Below, in pieces: positions 8,268 to 16,375 of a stretch of DNA of 64,000 nucleotides. The stretch comes from DATFQI01 sp963816955 (GTDB lineage: Bacteria > Actinomycetota > Thermoleophilia > Solirubrobacterales > Solirubrobacteraceae), in NCBI GenBank assembly GCA_963816955.1, contig CAWFME010000001.1, forward strand, positions 81,559 through 145,558, written 5' to 3'. Made by a program: the position numbers and the translations under genes. Under the pieces are notes generated by a model. That model saw only the letters and a program-made list of their open reading frames with translations, was not told where the DNA came from and did no database searches. The first letter of the stretch is position 1. Every line of letters begins with the position of its first letter.

Positions 8268-10032
8268 GTGTTTCTCCCTGCCGTGCGCTCCCTCCCGCTG
8301 CCCATCGCCCTGCTGCTCGCGCTCGCCCTCGCGGCGCCCGCAGGCGCCGCGTTCCGCGGCACCAACGGCGTGCTGGCCTACGAGGGCCGCGCCAGCGCGT
8401 CCGGCGCGATCGTGCTCGCCACGCGCGGCGGGGAGGCCAGCCGGCTGGCCGCGCCCGGCAAGCCCGCCGACCCGGCGTTCTCGCCGCTCGGGCGCCGGAT
8501 CGCGTTCGGCAGCCGCAGCGAGATCTGGGTGATGTTCGAGGACGGCACGAGCGTGCGGCAGGTCACCGTCGGCCCCGAGCCGGCGCGCGACCCGACGTGG
8601 TCGCCCGAGGGCGACGCGATCGCCTACGCGCGCGGCTTCACGGGCGACCGCGACCTCTACACGGTCGGCGCCGACGGCAACCGCGCGCGGCAGCTCACGA
8701 CGGGCCGCTCCGACGACTGGGCGCCCGCCTGGGGCCCGAAGGGCGTGCTCGTGTTCGTGCGCGACGGCGACCTCTACGTGAAGGCGCCCAAGCGGCGCGC
8801 GCGGCCCCTGACCGGCGGCTCCCCCGACGACCGCGACCCGGTGTGGGCGCCCGACGGGCGCCGGATCGCGTTCACGCGGCTGGCCGCGCGGGCCCCCCGC
8901 AAGGGCAAGCGGCGTCAGCGCGCGGCTGCGCGAGCTGTGGGTCATGCGCGCCGACGGCAGCCATGCACGGCGGCTGAAGAAGCTGCGCGCGAGCGTCTCC
9001 ACCCCCGCCTTCGCGCCCGACGGGCGCTCGCTCGCGTTCGCGATGGGCCGCAACGGGCGCCGCGGCCTGTACACGGTGCGCACGAACGGCCGCAGGCTGC
9101 GGCAGGTCGCCTCGCGCGCCGCCGACCCGCGCGCGATCGACTGGCAGGCCCGCGGCCGCGACCCGGTGATCGGCGCCGCCGGTGACATCGCCTGCGACCC
9201 CGACCTCACGCGCTTCGGGACGGGCCTGGGCACCAGCGACGCCTGCCACATGCTCCAGACCTCCGACCTGCTGATGAAGCTCGACCTGGCGGCGGTGCTG
9301 CCGCTCGGCGACCTCCAGTACGAGGACGGCACCCTGGACAAGTTCCAGCGCTCCTTCGACCCCACGTGGGGGCGGCTGAAGGCCCAGATGCGCCCCGTGG
9401 TCGGCAACCACGAGTACCGCACGCCCGGCGCGGCCGGCTACTTCGACTACTTCAACGGACCGGGCGTGGCCGACGGCCCGGCCGGCCCGCGCGACACGGG
9501 CTACTACTCCTACGACCTCGGCCCCTGGCACGTGGTGACGCTCAACTCGCAGTGCGCGCACGCCGCCGCCGACAACCCCAACAGGAACGACTGCGACGCC
9601 GGCTCGGCCCAGGAGCAGTGGCTGCGCGCGGACCTCGCCGCCCACCCCGCCCGCTGCACGCTGGCGGCCTGGCACCACCCGTGGTTCAGCTCAGGGCTGG
9701 AGGGGCGCAACGACCGCATCCAGCCGCTCATCAACGCGCTCTACGACAACGGCGTCGACGTCCTGCTCACCGGCCACGACCACGGCTACGAGCGCTTCGC
9801 GCCGATGGACCCGGCCGCCAACCGCGACGGCGCCCGCGGCCTGCGTCAGTTCGTGGTCGGCACCGGCGGCAAGAACAAGGAGCCCGACCTGTTCCCGCAG
9901 CCCAACAGCGAGATCCGCGAGAACACCTCGTTCGGCGTGCTGAAGCTGACCCTGCGCCCCGGCGCCTACGTGTGGGAGTTCATGCGCGACGGCGGGTCGT
10001 TCCGCGACGAGGGCGCGAACGCCTGCCACTAG
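8268..10032 (+). CDS. Secreted TolB-like propeller plus metallophosphoesterase, one frameshift
   Basis: The N-terminal half (GTG 8268, signal peptide ending ...APAGAA) has TolB/WD40-like repeats such as DPTWSPEGDAIAYARG and DPVWAPDGRRIAFTR. The C-terminal half is a calcineurin-like phosphoesterase resembling purple acid/alkaline phosphatases: GDIA, GDLQY, GNHE, WHHPW and GHDHGYERF provide the two-metal site. A single-base shift between about 8900 and 8920 separates KGKRR from LRELWVMRADG, which is still propeller sequence. I therefore treat the two halves as one gene with a consensus error. It is likely a secreted phosphatase; the role of the propeller is unknown. The 3' end overlaps the next gene by 4 bp. 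Confidence 0.8.
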
Positions 10033-11024
10033 GCGGGCGCCGCCGCGCGCGCGGCGGCGATCCGCGCCAGCCGGGCGCGGTGCGTCGAGCCCGCGCCGAG
10101 CAGCGCCGCGTCGAGCTGGGCGCGCTTGAACAGCCAGTGCACGTCGGCCTCCCAGGTGAAGCCGATGCCGCCGTGGAGCTGGATCGCGGCCGCGGTGACC
10201 TCGCGGCCGGCGTCGGAGGCCGCGGCCTTGGCCATCGCGGCGGCCTCGGGGAGGCGCTCCGGATCGGCGTCGGCAGCCCAGGCGGCGAACGATACGGCCG
10301 CCCGCGCGCCCTCCGTGTCGAGCAGCATCTGCGCGCAGCGGTGCGAGACGGCCTGGTAGGCGCCGACGGCCGTGCCGAACTGCTTGCGCTCCTTCACGTA
10401 GGCGACCGTCATCTCGAGCGCGCGGTCGCAGACGCCGACGAGCTCGGCCGCCACGGCCACGAGCGCGCGGTCGGCGGCCGCGGCGACGTCGCCGCCCAGC
10501 GGGTCCCCTGCGTCGATGGGTAGAGATGCCGCGGGCCGGGTCGGGTCGATCGAGGCGGCGGGCTCGGCCTCGGCGCCCTCGACGAGCCGCGCCTCGCCGC
10601 CCGAGACGAGCACGATCACGTCGGCGCCCGCGCCGCCGTGGACGAGCTCCGGCGTGTCGCCGGCCGCGCCCGTCAGCTCGCCGCTCGCCAGCCCGGGCAG
10701 CCAGCGCTCGCGCTGCTCGGCGGAGCCGGCGTGCTCGATCAGCGTCGCCGCGAGCACGGTGGGCAGGAACGGGACGGGCGCCACGGTGCGGCCGAGCTCC
10801 TCGCAGAGGATCGCGAGCTCGACGGCGCCGAGCCCCTGGCCGCCGTGCTCCTCCGCGACTGCGATGCCCGGCCAGCCGAGCTCCGCCAGCTCCTTCCACA
10901 ACGCCTCGTCGGTGCGCCCGGCCTCCGCGTGCTCGCGCACCCGCTCCGCCCCGGCGCGCGCGCCGAGCAGCTCGCGGGCGGTGCGCTGGATGTCGCGCTG
11001 GTCGTCGGTGAGCCCGAAGTCCAC
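10029..11024 (-). CDS. Acyl-CoA dehydrogenase, second subunit type
   Basis: This 331-residue protein begins with FGLTDDQRDIQRTARELLGA and has the FAD-dependent acyl-CoA dehydrogenase fold through to AIQLHGGIGFTWEADVHWLFKRA. The typical central beta domain is reduced, as in the smaller partner of actinobacterial heterodimeric FadE pairs used for sterol or branched substrates. GTG 11024 overlaps the TAG of the upstream dehydrogenase by one base (TAGTG), supporting coupled translation and a heteromeric enzyme. The substrate is not predictable. Confidence 0.88.
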   Translation of the reverse strand: MDFGLTDDQRDIQRTARELLGARAGAERVREHAEAGRTDEALWKELAELGWPGIAVAEEHGGQGLGAVELAILCEELGRTVAPVPFLPTVLAATLIEHAGSAEQRERWLPGLASGELTGAAGDTPELVHGGAGADVIVLVSGGEARLVEGAEAEPAASIDPTRPAASLPIDAGDPLGGDVAAAADRALVAVAAELVGVCDRALEMTVAYVKERKQFGTAVGAYQAVSHRCAQMLLDTEGARAAVSFAAWAADADPERLPEAAAMAKAAASDAGREVTAAAIQLHGGIGFTWEADVHWLFKRAQLDAALLGAGSTHRARLARIAAARAAAPA

Positions 11025-12175
11025 TACGCCGCCGCCTTCAGCCGCGGCAGGCCGAGCACGCGCTCGGCGACGATGTTCTTGAGCACCTCGGTCGTGCCGC
11101 CCTCGATCGAGTTCCCGCGAGCGCGCAGCAGCTCGTAGCTCCAGCGCGTGCCGGCGGTGAGCGCCTCCGGGCCGACGATGTCCGCGGCGGCCTGGGTGAG
11201 CTTCTGGTTGGTGTCCGACCACAGCCACTTGACCAGCGAGCCCTCCGGGCCGGGCTGGCCGTAGCGCTCGATGTCGGTGAGGCCCTTCCAGGCCAGCAGC
11301 CGGATCTGCTCCGTCCGGACGTGCAGGCCCGCAAGCTCGTCGGCGACGAGCGGGTCCTCGAGCAGGCCGCGCGCCGCGGCGGCCTCGAAGAGGTCGTCGA
11401 GCTGCTGGCGCAGCCGCACCTGCAGCGCGAAGCCGAGCCCCGCGCGCTCGTTCATCAGCGTCGTCAGCGCCACCTTCCAGCCGTTGCCGACCCCGCCGAT
11501 CACGCACTCGTCGGCGATCCGGGCCTCCTCGATGAAGAGCTCGTTGAACTCCGCCTCGCCGGTGATCTGGCGCAGCGGGCGGACCTGGACGGCCTCCTGC
11601 TCCATGTCCATCAGGAAGTAGGTCAGGCCCTTGTGCTTGGCGGCCTCGCCGTCGGTGCGGGCGACGAGCATGCACCACTTGGAGTACTGCGCGCCGCTCG
11701 TCCACACCTTCTGGCCCGTCACGACCCAGCCGTCCCCGTCCTTGACGGCCCGGGTCTTGAGCGCCGCCAGGTCGGAGCCGGCGTCGGGCTCGGAGAACCC
11801 CTGGCACCAGATCTCCTCGGCGGACAGGATCGGCGCCAGGAAGCGGTCCTTCTGCTCGTCGGTGCCCCACACCATCAGCGTCGGGCCGCCGAGCAGCAGA
11901 CCGAGCACGTTGGCCGGCAGCGGCACCCGGGCCCGGCCGATCTCCTCGAAGTAGATCGCGGACTCGGTGAGCGAGGCGCCGCGGCCGCCGTACTCCGCGG
12001 GCCAGCCGGGAGCGGCCCAGCCCGCGTCGTACAGCGTCCGCTGCCAGTCGCGCCGCCACGCGTAGTTCGCGTCCTCGCCGCCCTCGGTGGGCTCCGGGGG
12101 CGGCGGGTTCTCCGCGAGCCAGCCGCGCAGCTCGTCGCGGAACGCGGTCTCCTTCTCGGAGAACGTCAGGTCCAT
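11024..12175 (-). CDS. Acyl-CoA dehydrogenase
   Basis: The 383-residue protein carries classic FadE motifs: WCQGFSEPDAGSDLAALKTRA (FAD/substrate-binding signature), VVTGQKVWTSGAQYS, and the C-terminal SIEGGTTEVLKNIVAERVLG. It oxidises acyl-CoA to the enoyl-CoA with FAD. ATG 12175 is used; GTG 12181 two codons upstream is equally possible, and neither has a good Shine-Dalgarno. It is followed in coupled fashion by the smaller dehydrogenase and preceded by an SDR, a beta-oxidation-like module probably controlled by the divergent MarR gene. Confidence 0.92.
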   Translation of the reverse strand: MDLTFSEKETAFRDELRGWLAENPPPPEPTEGGEDANYAWRRDWQRTLYDAGWAAPGWPAEYGGRGASLTESAIYFEEIGRARVPLPANVLGLLLGGPTLMVWGTDEQKDRFLAPILSAEEIWCQGFSEPDAGSDLAALKTRAVKDGDGWVVTGQKVWTSGAQYSKWCMLVARTDGEAAKHKGLTYFLMDMEQEAVQVRPLRQITGEAEFNELFIEEARIADECVIGGVGNGWKVALTTLMNERAGLGFALQVRLRQQLDDLFEAAAARGLLEDPLVADELAGLHVRTEQIRLLAWKGLTDIERYGQPGPEGSLVKWLWSDTNQKLTQAAADIVGPEALTAGTRWSYELLRARGNSIEGGTTEVLKNIVAERVLGLPRLKAAA

Positions 12176-12219
12176 GCGCACGGCAGGGTACCCATCGGGG
12201 GGAAGCCCGGATCCAGGCT

Positions 12220-13020
12220 TTATGCCGCGGCGGCCTCCGCCTGCAGCGCCGGGCTGCGGCCGGCGAGCACGCCGCCGTCGACCGGCAGGGTCGTCCCGGT
12301 GATCCAGCGCGCGCCGTCGCCGGCGAGGAACGCGATCGCCTCGATCACGTCGGACGGCTGGCCGCGCCGGCCGAGCGGGTGGAAGCCGTCGACGGCGTCG
12401 AGCACCTCCTGCGCCTCCTCGTGTGAGAGGAACCGCTCGTAGGCCGGCGTCTCGACGAACGCCAGCGCGACGGTGTTGACGCGGATGTTCTCCGGCGCGA
12501 GCTCGAGCGCGAGGTTCTTGGTCAGCGCGTGCCGGCCGGCCTGTGCGGCCGAGTACGCGCTCGTCGGGGTGGTCGCGATCGCGTCCAGCGCCCACATCGA
12601 GCCGACGCTGACGATCGCGCCGCCGCCGCGCTCGGCCATCGCCTGCGCGGCGGCCTGCGAGACCCAGTAGGTCGGGTAGAGGATCGAGCCGAGCGCCTCC
12701 TCGAGGTGCTCCTCGGTCTGGTCGAGGAACGGCACGATCCGGAAGATCCCGGTCGAGTTGACCAGCACGTCGACGCCGCCGAAGCGCTCGACGGCCCGCG
12801 CGATCAGCGCCTGCGCCTGGTCGCGGCGGGTGATCTGACCGGCGGCGATCTCGACGCGCTCGCCCGAGGGGTCGAGCTCGTCGCGCGCCGCCTCGAGCAC
12901 CGCGGCCCGCGTCCCGCTGAGCACGACTTGCGCGCCCGCGTCCAGGAAGCGCCGCGCCGCGGCCTTGCCGATGCCGCCGCCACCGCCGGTGATGACGACG
13001 ACCTTGCCCGTGAAGTCCAT
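12220..13020 (-). CDS. SDR-family oxidoreductase with Gln in place of the active-site Lys
   Basis: This 266-residue protein has the classical SDR nucleotide motif VVVITGGGGGIGKAAA, the NST motif (LVNSTG) and a C-terminal substrate region. The catalytic region reads SVGSMW...TSAYSAAQAG, so Tyr156 is present but the Lys expected at 160 is Gln. Reduced or altered catalysis is possible. The start at ATG 13020 is preceded by GGAGGACAGC, a good Shine-Dalgarno. It heads the leftward acyl-CoA dehydrogenase operon and diverges from the MarR gene. Confidence 0.88.
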   Translation of the reverse strand: MDFTGKVVVITGGGGGIGKAAARRFLDAGAQVVLSGTRAAVLEAARDELDPSGERVEIAAGQITRRDQAQALIARAVERFGGVDVLVNSTGIFRIVPFLDQTEEHLEEALGSILYPTYWVSQAAAQAMAERGGGAIVSVGSMWALDAIATTPTSAYSAAQAGRHALTKNLALELAPENIRVNTVALAFVETPAYERFLSHEEAQEVLDAVDGFHPLGRRGQPSDVIEAIAFLAGDGARWITGTTLPVDGGVLAGRSPALQAEAAAA

Positions 13021-13040
13021 GCTGTCCTCCGCTCGTGATT

Positions 13041-13080
13041 GGTGCATCTGCACCTAATATTGCATGCATGTGCACCTGAT
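13041..13080. promoter_or_regulatory. Paired palindromic operator between SDR and MarR genes
   Basis: Two TGCA-N2-TGCA elements lie at 13043-13052 and 13065-13074, 22 bp apart or two helical turns. The first sits in the larger palindrome GGTGCATCTGCACC (13041-13054). The direct repeats TGCACCTAAT and TGCACCTGAT overlap them. The only adjacent regulator is the MarR protein, so I infer these are its sites controlling both directions. Confidence 0.65.
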
Positions 13081-13091
13081 GCAAGAGCACT

Positions 13092-13562
13092 ATGCTGGCG
13101 GCGATGAGCGACGACGACCTCGACGACGCCGCGTTGGACGCCTGGCGCGCCTTCCTGACCGCGCACGCGCTGGCGACGCGGCGGATCTCGCGCGACCTGG
13201 TGGCCGAGGGGCTGCCCGACCTGGGCTGGTACGACCTGCTGTGGGCGCTGCGGCGCAGCCCCGGGCAGCGGCTGCGCGTCAACGAGCTCGCCCGCGAGGT
13301 GGTGCTCTCCCCCACGGCCATGAGCCGCTTCGTCGACCGCGCGGTGGCGGCCGGCGTGGTGGCGCGCGAGCCGGACCCCGACGACCGGCGCGCCCAGCAG
13401 GTCGTGCTCACCGACGAGGGGCGGGATCTGCTGCGACGGATGTGGCCCGTCTACCGGCGCGGGATCGCCGAGCACTTCGCGCAGCAGCTCGAGGGCGATC
13501 CTGGCAAGCTGTCGGCCACCCTGCGGCGCGTCGCGGACAGCGCGCGCGGCCAAGGCGTTTGA
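13092..13562 (+). CDS. MarR-family transcriptional regulator
   Basis: The 156-residue protein has a winged-helix MarR core: YDLLWALRRSPGQRLRVNEL, VVLSPTAMSRFVDRAVAAGVV (recognition helix) and the wing REPDPDDRRAQQVVLTDEGR. Such proteins usually repress a divergent operon and release DNA on binding a small ligand. Here that would be the SDR/acyl-CoA dehydrogenase operon, possibly sensed through an acyl-CoA or aromatic compound. ATG 13092 and ATG 13104 are both possible starts; neither has a strong Shine-Dalgarno. Confidence 0.9.
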   Translation: MLAAMSDDDLDDAALDAWRAFLTAHALATRRISRDLVAEGLPDLGWYDLLWALRRSPGQRLRVNELAREVVLSPTAMSRFVDRAVAAGVVAREPDPDDRRAQQVVLTDEGRDLLRRMWPVYRRGIAEHFAQQLEGDPGKLSATLRRVADSARGQGV

Positions 13563-13591
13563 CGGCGGGCCGAGCGGGGAGACCACCAGCC

Positions 13592-14375
13592 ATGACCGAG
13601 CTTCCCGACCCTGCATCGTTCGGCGACTACGCGGACTGGCCCGGCCGAGACGTCCACGGCCCCGGCGGTCGCCTGGGCAAGGTCGTCGAGATCTACCTCG
13701 ACGACGCCACCGATCGCCCGGAGTGGGTGCTGGTCGAGCTCGACGACGGCTCCCGGTTCGTGCCGCTGGCCAACGGATCGGTCGACGGCGACACGATCCG
13801 CGTGACCCACAGCGCCAGGGCGGTCTCCGGCGCGCCCGACTTCGAGCTCTCGAAGGAGCTCACCCAGGAGCAGGAGCGCCAGCTCTACGACCACTACGAG
13901 GTCGCGGCGTCCGAGGACGCCTCGGACTCGCTGCTGCCGGACCCGGAGGCGGATGACGCGACCGAGCCGGAGCGGACGCCGGAGCCCACGTCCGAGCCGG
14001 AGCCCACTCCCGAGCCGGAACCCACGCCCGAGCCCGACGCCCGAGCCCGAGCCCGAGCCCGAGCCCACGCCCGCGGCCCCGGTCGCCGTGACCGAGCCGG
14101 CCACGGAGCCCGCGACGGCCACGCCGCCCGAGACCGCGGAGCCGATCGCAGCCCTCCCGCCCGAGGGCGAGACGTCCGAGCCCGAAAACGAGGGCCCGCC
14201 CGTCCCGCCGCGTCCCGAGCCCGTCGCGCCGCCGCCGCTGAAGCCGGAGACGCCGTCGCCTCCCCCGCCCTACACCGAGGCCATGGATGACGGCGGCAAG
14301 CCGCCCGCCGCGGTGATCGCCGGCGCCGCGGCCCTGGCGATCCTGCTCCTGATCATCCTGCGCCGCCGCGGTTAG
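13592..14375 (+). CDS. PRC-barrel protein with Pro/Glu linker and C-terminal membrane helix, one frameshift
   Basis: Residues 1-90 form a PRC-barrel-like domain (DVHGPGGRLGKVVEIYLDD, WVLVELDDGSRFVPL). A long Pro/Glu/Thr repeat follows (PEPTPEPEPTPEP), then a second Pro-rich stretch and a C-terminal hydrophobic helix (AVIAGAAALAILLLIIL) with RRRG at the cytoplasmic side. A single-base shift near 14030-14045, inside the GAGCCC repeat, breaks the frame; repeat slippage or a base-calling error would explain it. GGGGAG lies upstream of ATG 13592. The function is unknown; the PRC barrel suggests RNA- or protein-binding at the membrane. Confidence 0.75.
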
Positions 14376-14385
14376 CGGCCGCGGG

Positions 14386-15435
14386 CTAGGTGCGCGTCCG
14401 CGTGCCGCGGCGCGAGCGCGCCCGGCGCGCGCCGCGGCGCATCGCGTGGCGGCGGGCGATCACCTCGAACTCCTCGAGCGCCTGGCCGGCTCCCTCGGCG
14501 ACGCACGTCAGCGCGGAGTCGGCGACGAAGGTCGGCATCTGCGTCTCGGCGTGCAGGCGCTGCTCGAGGCCGTGCAGCAGCGCGCCGCCGCCCGCGAGCA
14601 GGATGCCGGTGCTGAGGATGTCCGAGGACAGCTCGGGCGGCGTGCGGTCGAGCGTGTCGCGCACCGCCTCGACGATCGCCTCGACCGGCTCGGCGAGCGC
14701 CGCGCGCGCCTCCTCGGTCGTCATCGTCACGGTCTTGGGCAGGCCCGTCACGAGCTCGCGGCCGCGCAGCTCGGCCGTGAGCTGCGGCTCGACCGGCCCC
14801 GCGGCGCCGATCGCGAGCTTGACCTCCTCCGCGGTCGGCTGGCCGATCGCGAGATTGTGCTCGCGCCGGACGTAGGCCATGATCGCCTCGTCGAGGTCGT
14901 AGCCGCCGAGCCGCAGCGAGGACTCCACGACGATCTCCCCCATCGAGAGCACGGCGACCTCGCTCGTGCCGCCGCCGATGTCGACGACCATGTGGCCGGT
15001 CGGCTGCGCGATGTCCAGCCCCGCGCCGATCGCGGCCGCGATCGGCTCCTCGATCAGCGCCACCTCGCGCGCGCCGGCCGACAGGCAGGCCTCCTCGACC
15101 GCGCGCGTCTCGACGTCGGTCACGCCCGACGGGACGCACATCACCACGCGCTGGCGCGCCCAGCGGCTGCGGTGCGCCTTGCGCAGGAAGTAGCGCAGCA
15201 TCTGCTCGGTGACCTCGAAGTCGGCGATCACGCCGTGGCGCAGCGGGCGCGTGGCCGAGATGTTGGCCGGCGTGCGCCCGATCATGCGGTGCGCCTCGGC
15301 GCCCACCGCGTAGACGTCGCCGTGCTCGGAGTCGACGGCGACCACCGAGGGTTCCGACACGATGATGCCGCGCCCGCGTTCGAAGACGAGCGTGTTGGCC
15401 GTCCCCAGATCGACGGCGAGATCGCGCTGTCCCAA
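14386..15435 (-). CDS. mreB: Rod shape-determining protein MreB
   Basis: This 349-residue actin homologue has the phosphate 1 motif AVDLGTANTLVF, the adenosine/phosphate 2 region VDIGGGTSEVAVLSMGEIV, and GILLAGGGALLHGLE. It forms ATP-dependent filaments at the inner membrane that guide lateral wall synthesis. The only reasonable start is TTG 15435, which places the DLGTANT motif near residue 10 as in other MreBs. A basic tail (RRGARRARSRRGTRTRT) is an unusual C-terminal extension. No mreC or mreD follows in this window. Confidence 0.93.
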   Translation of the reverse strand: MGQRDLAVDLGTANTLVFERGRGIIVSEPSVVAVDSEHGDVYAVGAEAHRMIGRTPANISATRPLRHGVIADFEVTEQMLRYFLRKAHRSRWARQRVVMCVPSGVTDVETRAVEEACLSAGAREVALIEEPIAAAIGAGLDIAQPTGHMVVDIGGGTSEVAVLSMGEIVVESSLRLGGYDLDEAIMAYVRREHNLAIGQPTAEEVKLAIGAAGPVEPQLTAELRGRELVTGLPKTVTMTTEEARAALAEPVEAIVEAVRDTLDRTPPELSSDILSTGILLAGGGALLHGLEQRLHAETQMPTFVADSALTCVAEGAGQALEEFEVIARRHAMRRGARRARSRRGTRTRT

Positions 15436-15446
15436 GGGCGGAAACC

Positions 15447-15800
15447 CTAGCGGGAGCGCCGCAATCGCTCTGCCGCGCGCCGCAGCCCGTGGCGCTCGCA
15501 CAGCGCCGCCAGCGTGTCCGCGGCGGCCACCGGGTTGTACGGCAGCGCCTCGAAGGCCACGAGTCCCTCGCGCAGGTCGTCGATGCCCACGGCGGGCACC
15601 TCCATCGCCAGCCGCGCCAGCCAGCGCACGACGGCGCGCTCGTAGCGCTCGCCGTCCTGGCGCTCGATCAGCAGGCAGATCGCCAGCGCGTCGTCGAGGT
15701 CGATCCGCGGCAGCTCCGCGGCCGCCGCGCGCACCATCGACAGGCGCCCGATCCGCAGGGCACGCTGGAACCGGGCATAGGGACTTCCGTGGCTCGTCAT
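15447..15800 (-). CDS. Hypothetical protein, 117 aa, with LexA-type box at its start
   Basis: The product is helical, Arg/Leu/Ala-rich, with no recognised domain (LDDALAICLLIERQDGERYE, VRWLARLAMEVPAVGIDDL). The ATG at 15800 abuts a 20-bp palindrome (15801-15820), leaving no room for a Shine-Dalgarno, so leaderless translation or a start a little downstream is implied. The stop lies 11 bp before the TTG start of mreB, so mreB may be read from the same transcript. I infer DNA-damage control from the box, not from the protein. Confidence 0.65.
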   Translation of the reverse strand: MTSHGSPYARFQRALRIGRLSMVRAAAAELPRIDLDDALAICLLIERQDGERYERAVVRWLARLAMEVPAVGIDDLREGLVAFEALPYNPVAAADTLAALCERHGLRRAAERLRRSR

Positions 15801-15820
15801 ATGCGAACGTATGTTCGCAT
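15801..15820. promoter_or_regulatory. LexA/SOS box
   Basis: ATGCGAACGTATGTTCGCAT contains CGAAC-N4-GTTCG, the core of the actinobacterial and Gram-positive LexA operator, extended to 8-bp arms. It touches the start codon of the gene at 15800, so LexA binding would block transcription initiation or overlap a leaderless start. Confidence 0.7.
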
Positions 15821-15868
15821 GTCGATCCGAAGGACGCGGCAGTGGCGCCGGCCTGTGGTGCGGTCGGG

Positions 15869-15900
15869 CCCTTGGGCAGCCACCCCGGCGTACACCACCC
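15869..15900 (+). repeat. 32-bp dispersed repeat, copy A
   Basis: This sequence is identical to the reverse complement of 18621-18652 over all 32 bases, from CCCTTGGG to ACCACCC. It lies in the spacer between the SOS-box gene and the SnoaL-like gene. Both copies are followed, in the same orientation, by a GTCCTTC-rich stretch, suggesting a longer degenerate element. Confidence 0.75.
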
Positions 15901-15985
15901 GCGGCACTCGACGGTCTTGACCCGGTCACCCGCGGCCACCTCGACATGCGCGAGGGCGACGTCCAGCGCCCACTCGCCGCGGCCG

Positions 15986-16327
15986 CTACGCGAGGTTCCA
16001 ACCGAAGTAGACCTCGATCTCGGCAACCTGGCCGCCGTCGAAGGTGAGCACTTCCGTGTTCCGGAAGCGGGAACCATCCTTGCGCGTTGCGTCGTACGTG
16101 ACGACGACCTCGTCGCCCGCCTCGATGATCCGGGCGAAGTCGAACGTGCTCTCGCTTCCGGAGCCCGGCCAGCATCTTTCGAAGTAGCCGGCCCGATCGA
16201 GGTAGGGGTCCGGCGGGGAGTGGAAGCTCAAGCTGGGGGCGAGCAGTGACTCGATCCTCTCGCGGTCGCCGGCGGCGAATGCGTTGAATACGTCACGTGC
16301 CAGGTCGGTTCGGTTGGTAGCCGACAT
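15986..16327 (-). CDS. SnoaL-like / NTF2-like protein
   Basis: This 113-residue protein has the alpha+beta cone pattern of the SnoaL family: ARDVFNAFAAGDRERIESLL, SFHSPPDPYLDRAGYFERCW, DEVVVTYDATRKDGSRFRNTE and EVLTFDGGQVAEIEVYFG. Members act as small isomerases or ligand-binding proteins, and the specific role is unknown. ATG 16327 is preceded by a strong GGGAGG. Confidence 0.85.
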   Translation of the reverse strand: MSATNRTDLARDVFNAFAAGDRERIESLLAPSLSFHSPPDPYLDRAGYFERCWPGSGSESTFDFARIIEAGDEVVVTYDATRKDGSRFRNTEVLTFDGGQVAEIEVYFGWNLA

Positions 16328-16375
16328 TTCATCCTCCCTTGTGGCGGTGTCGTCAAACCTACGACCCCGGCCGCG

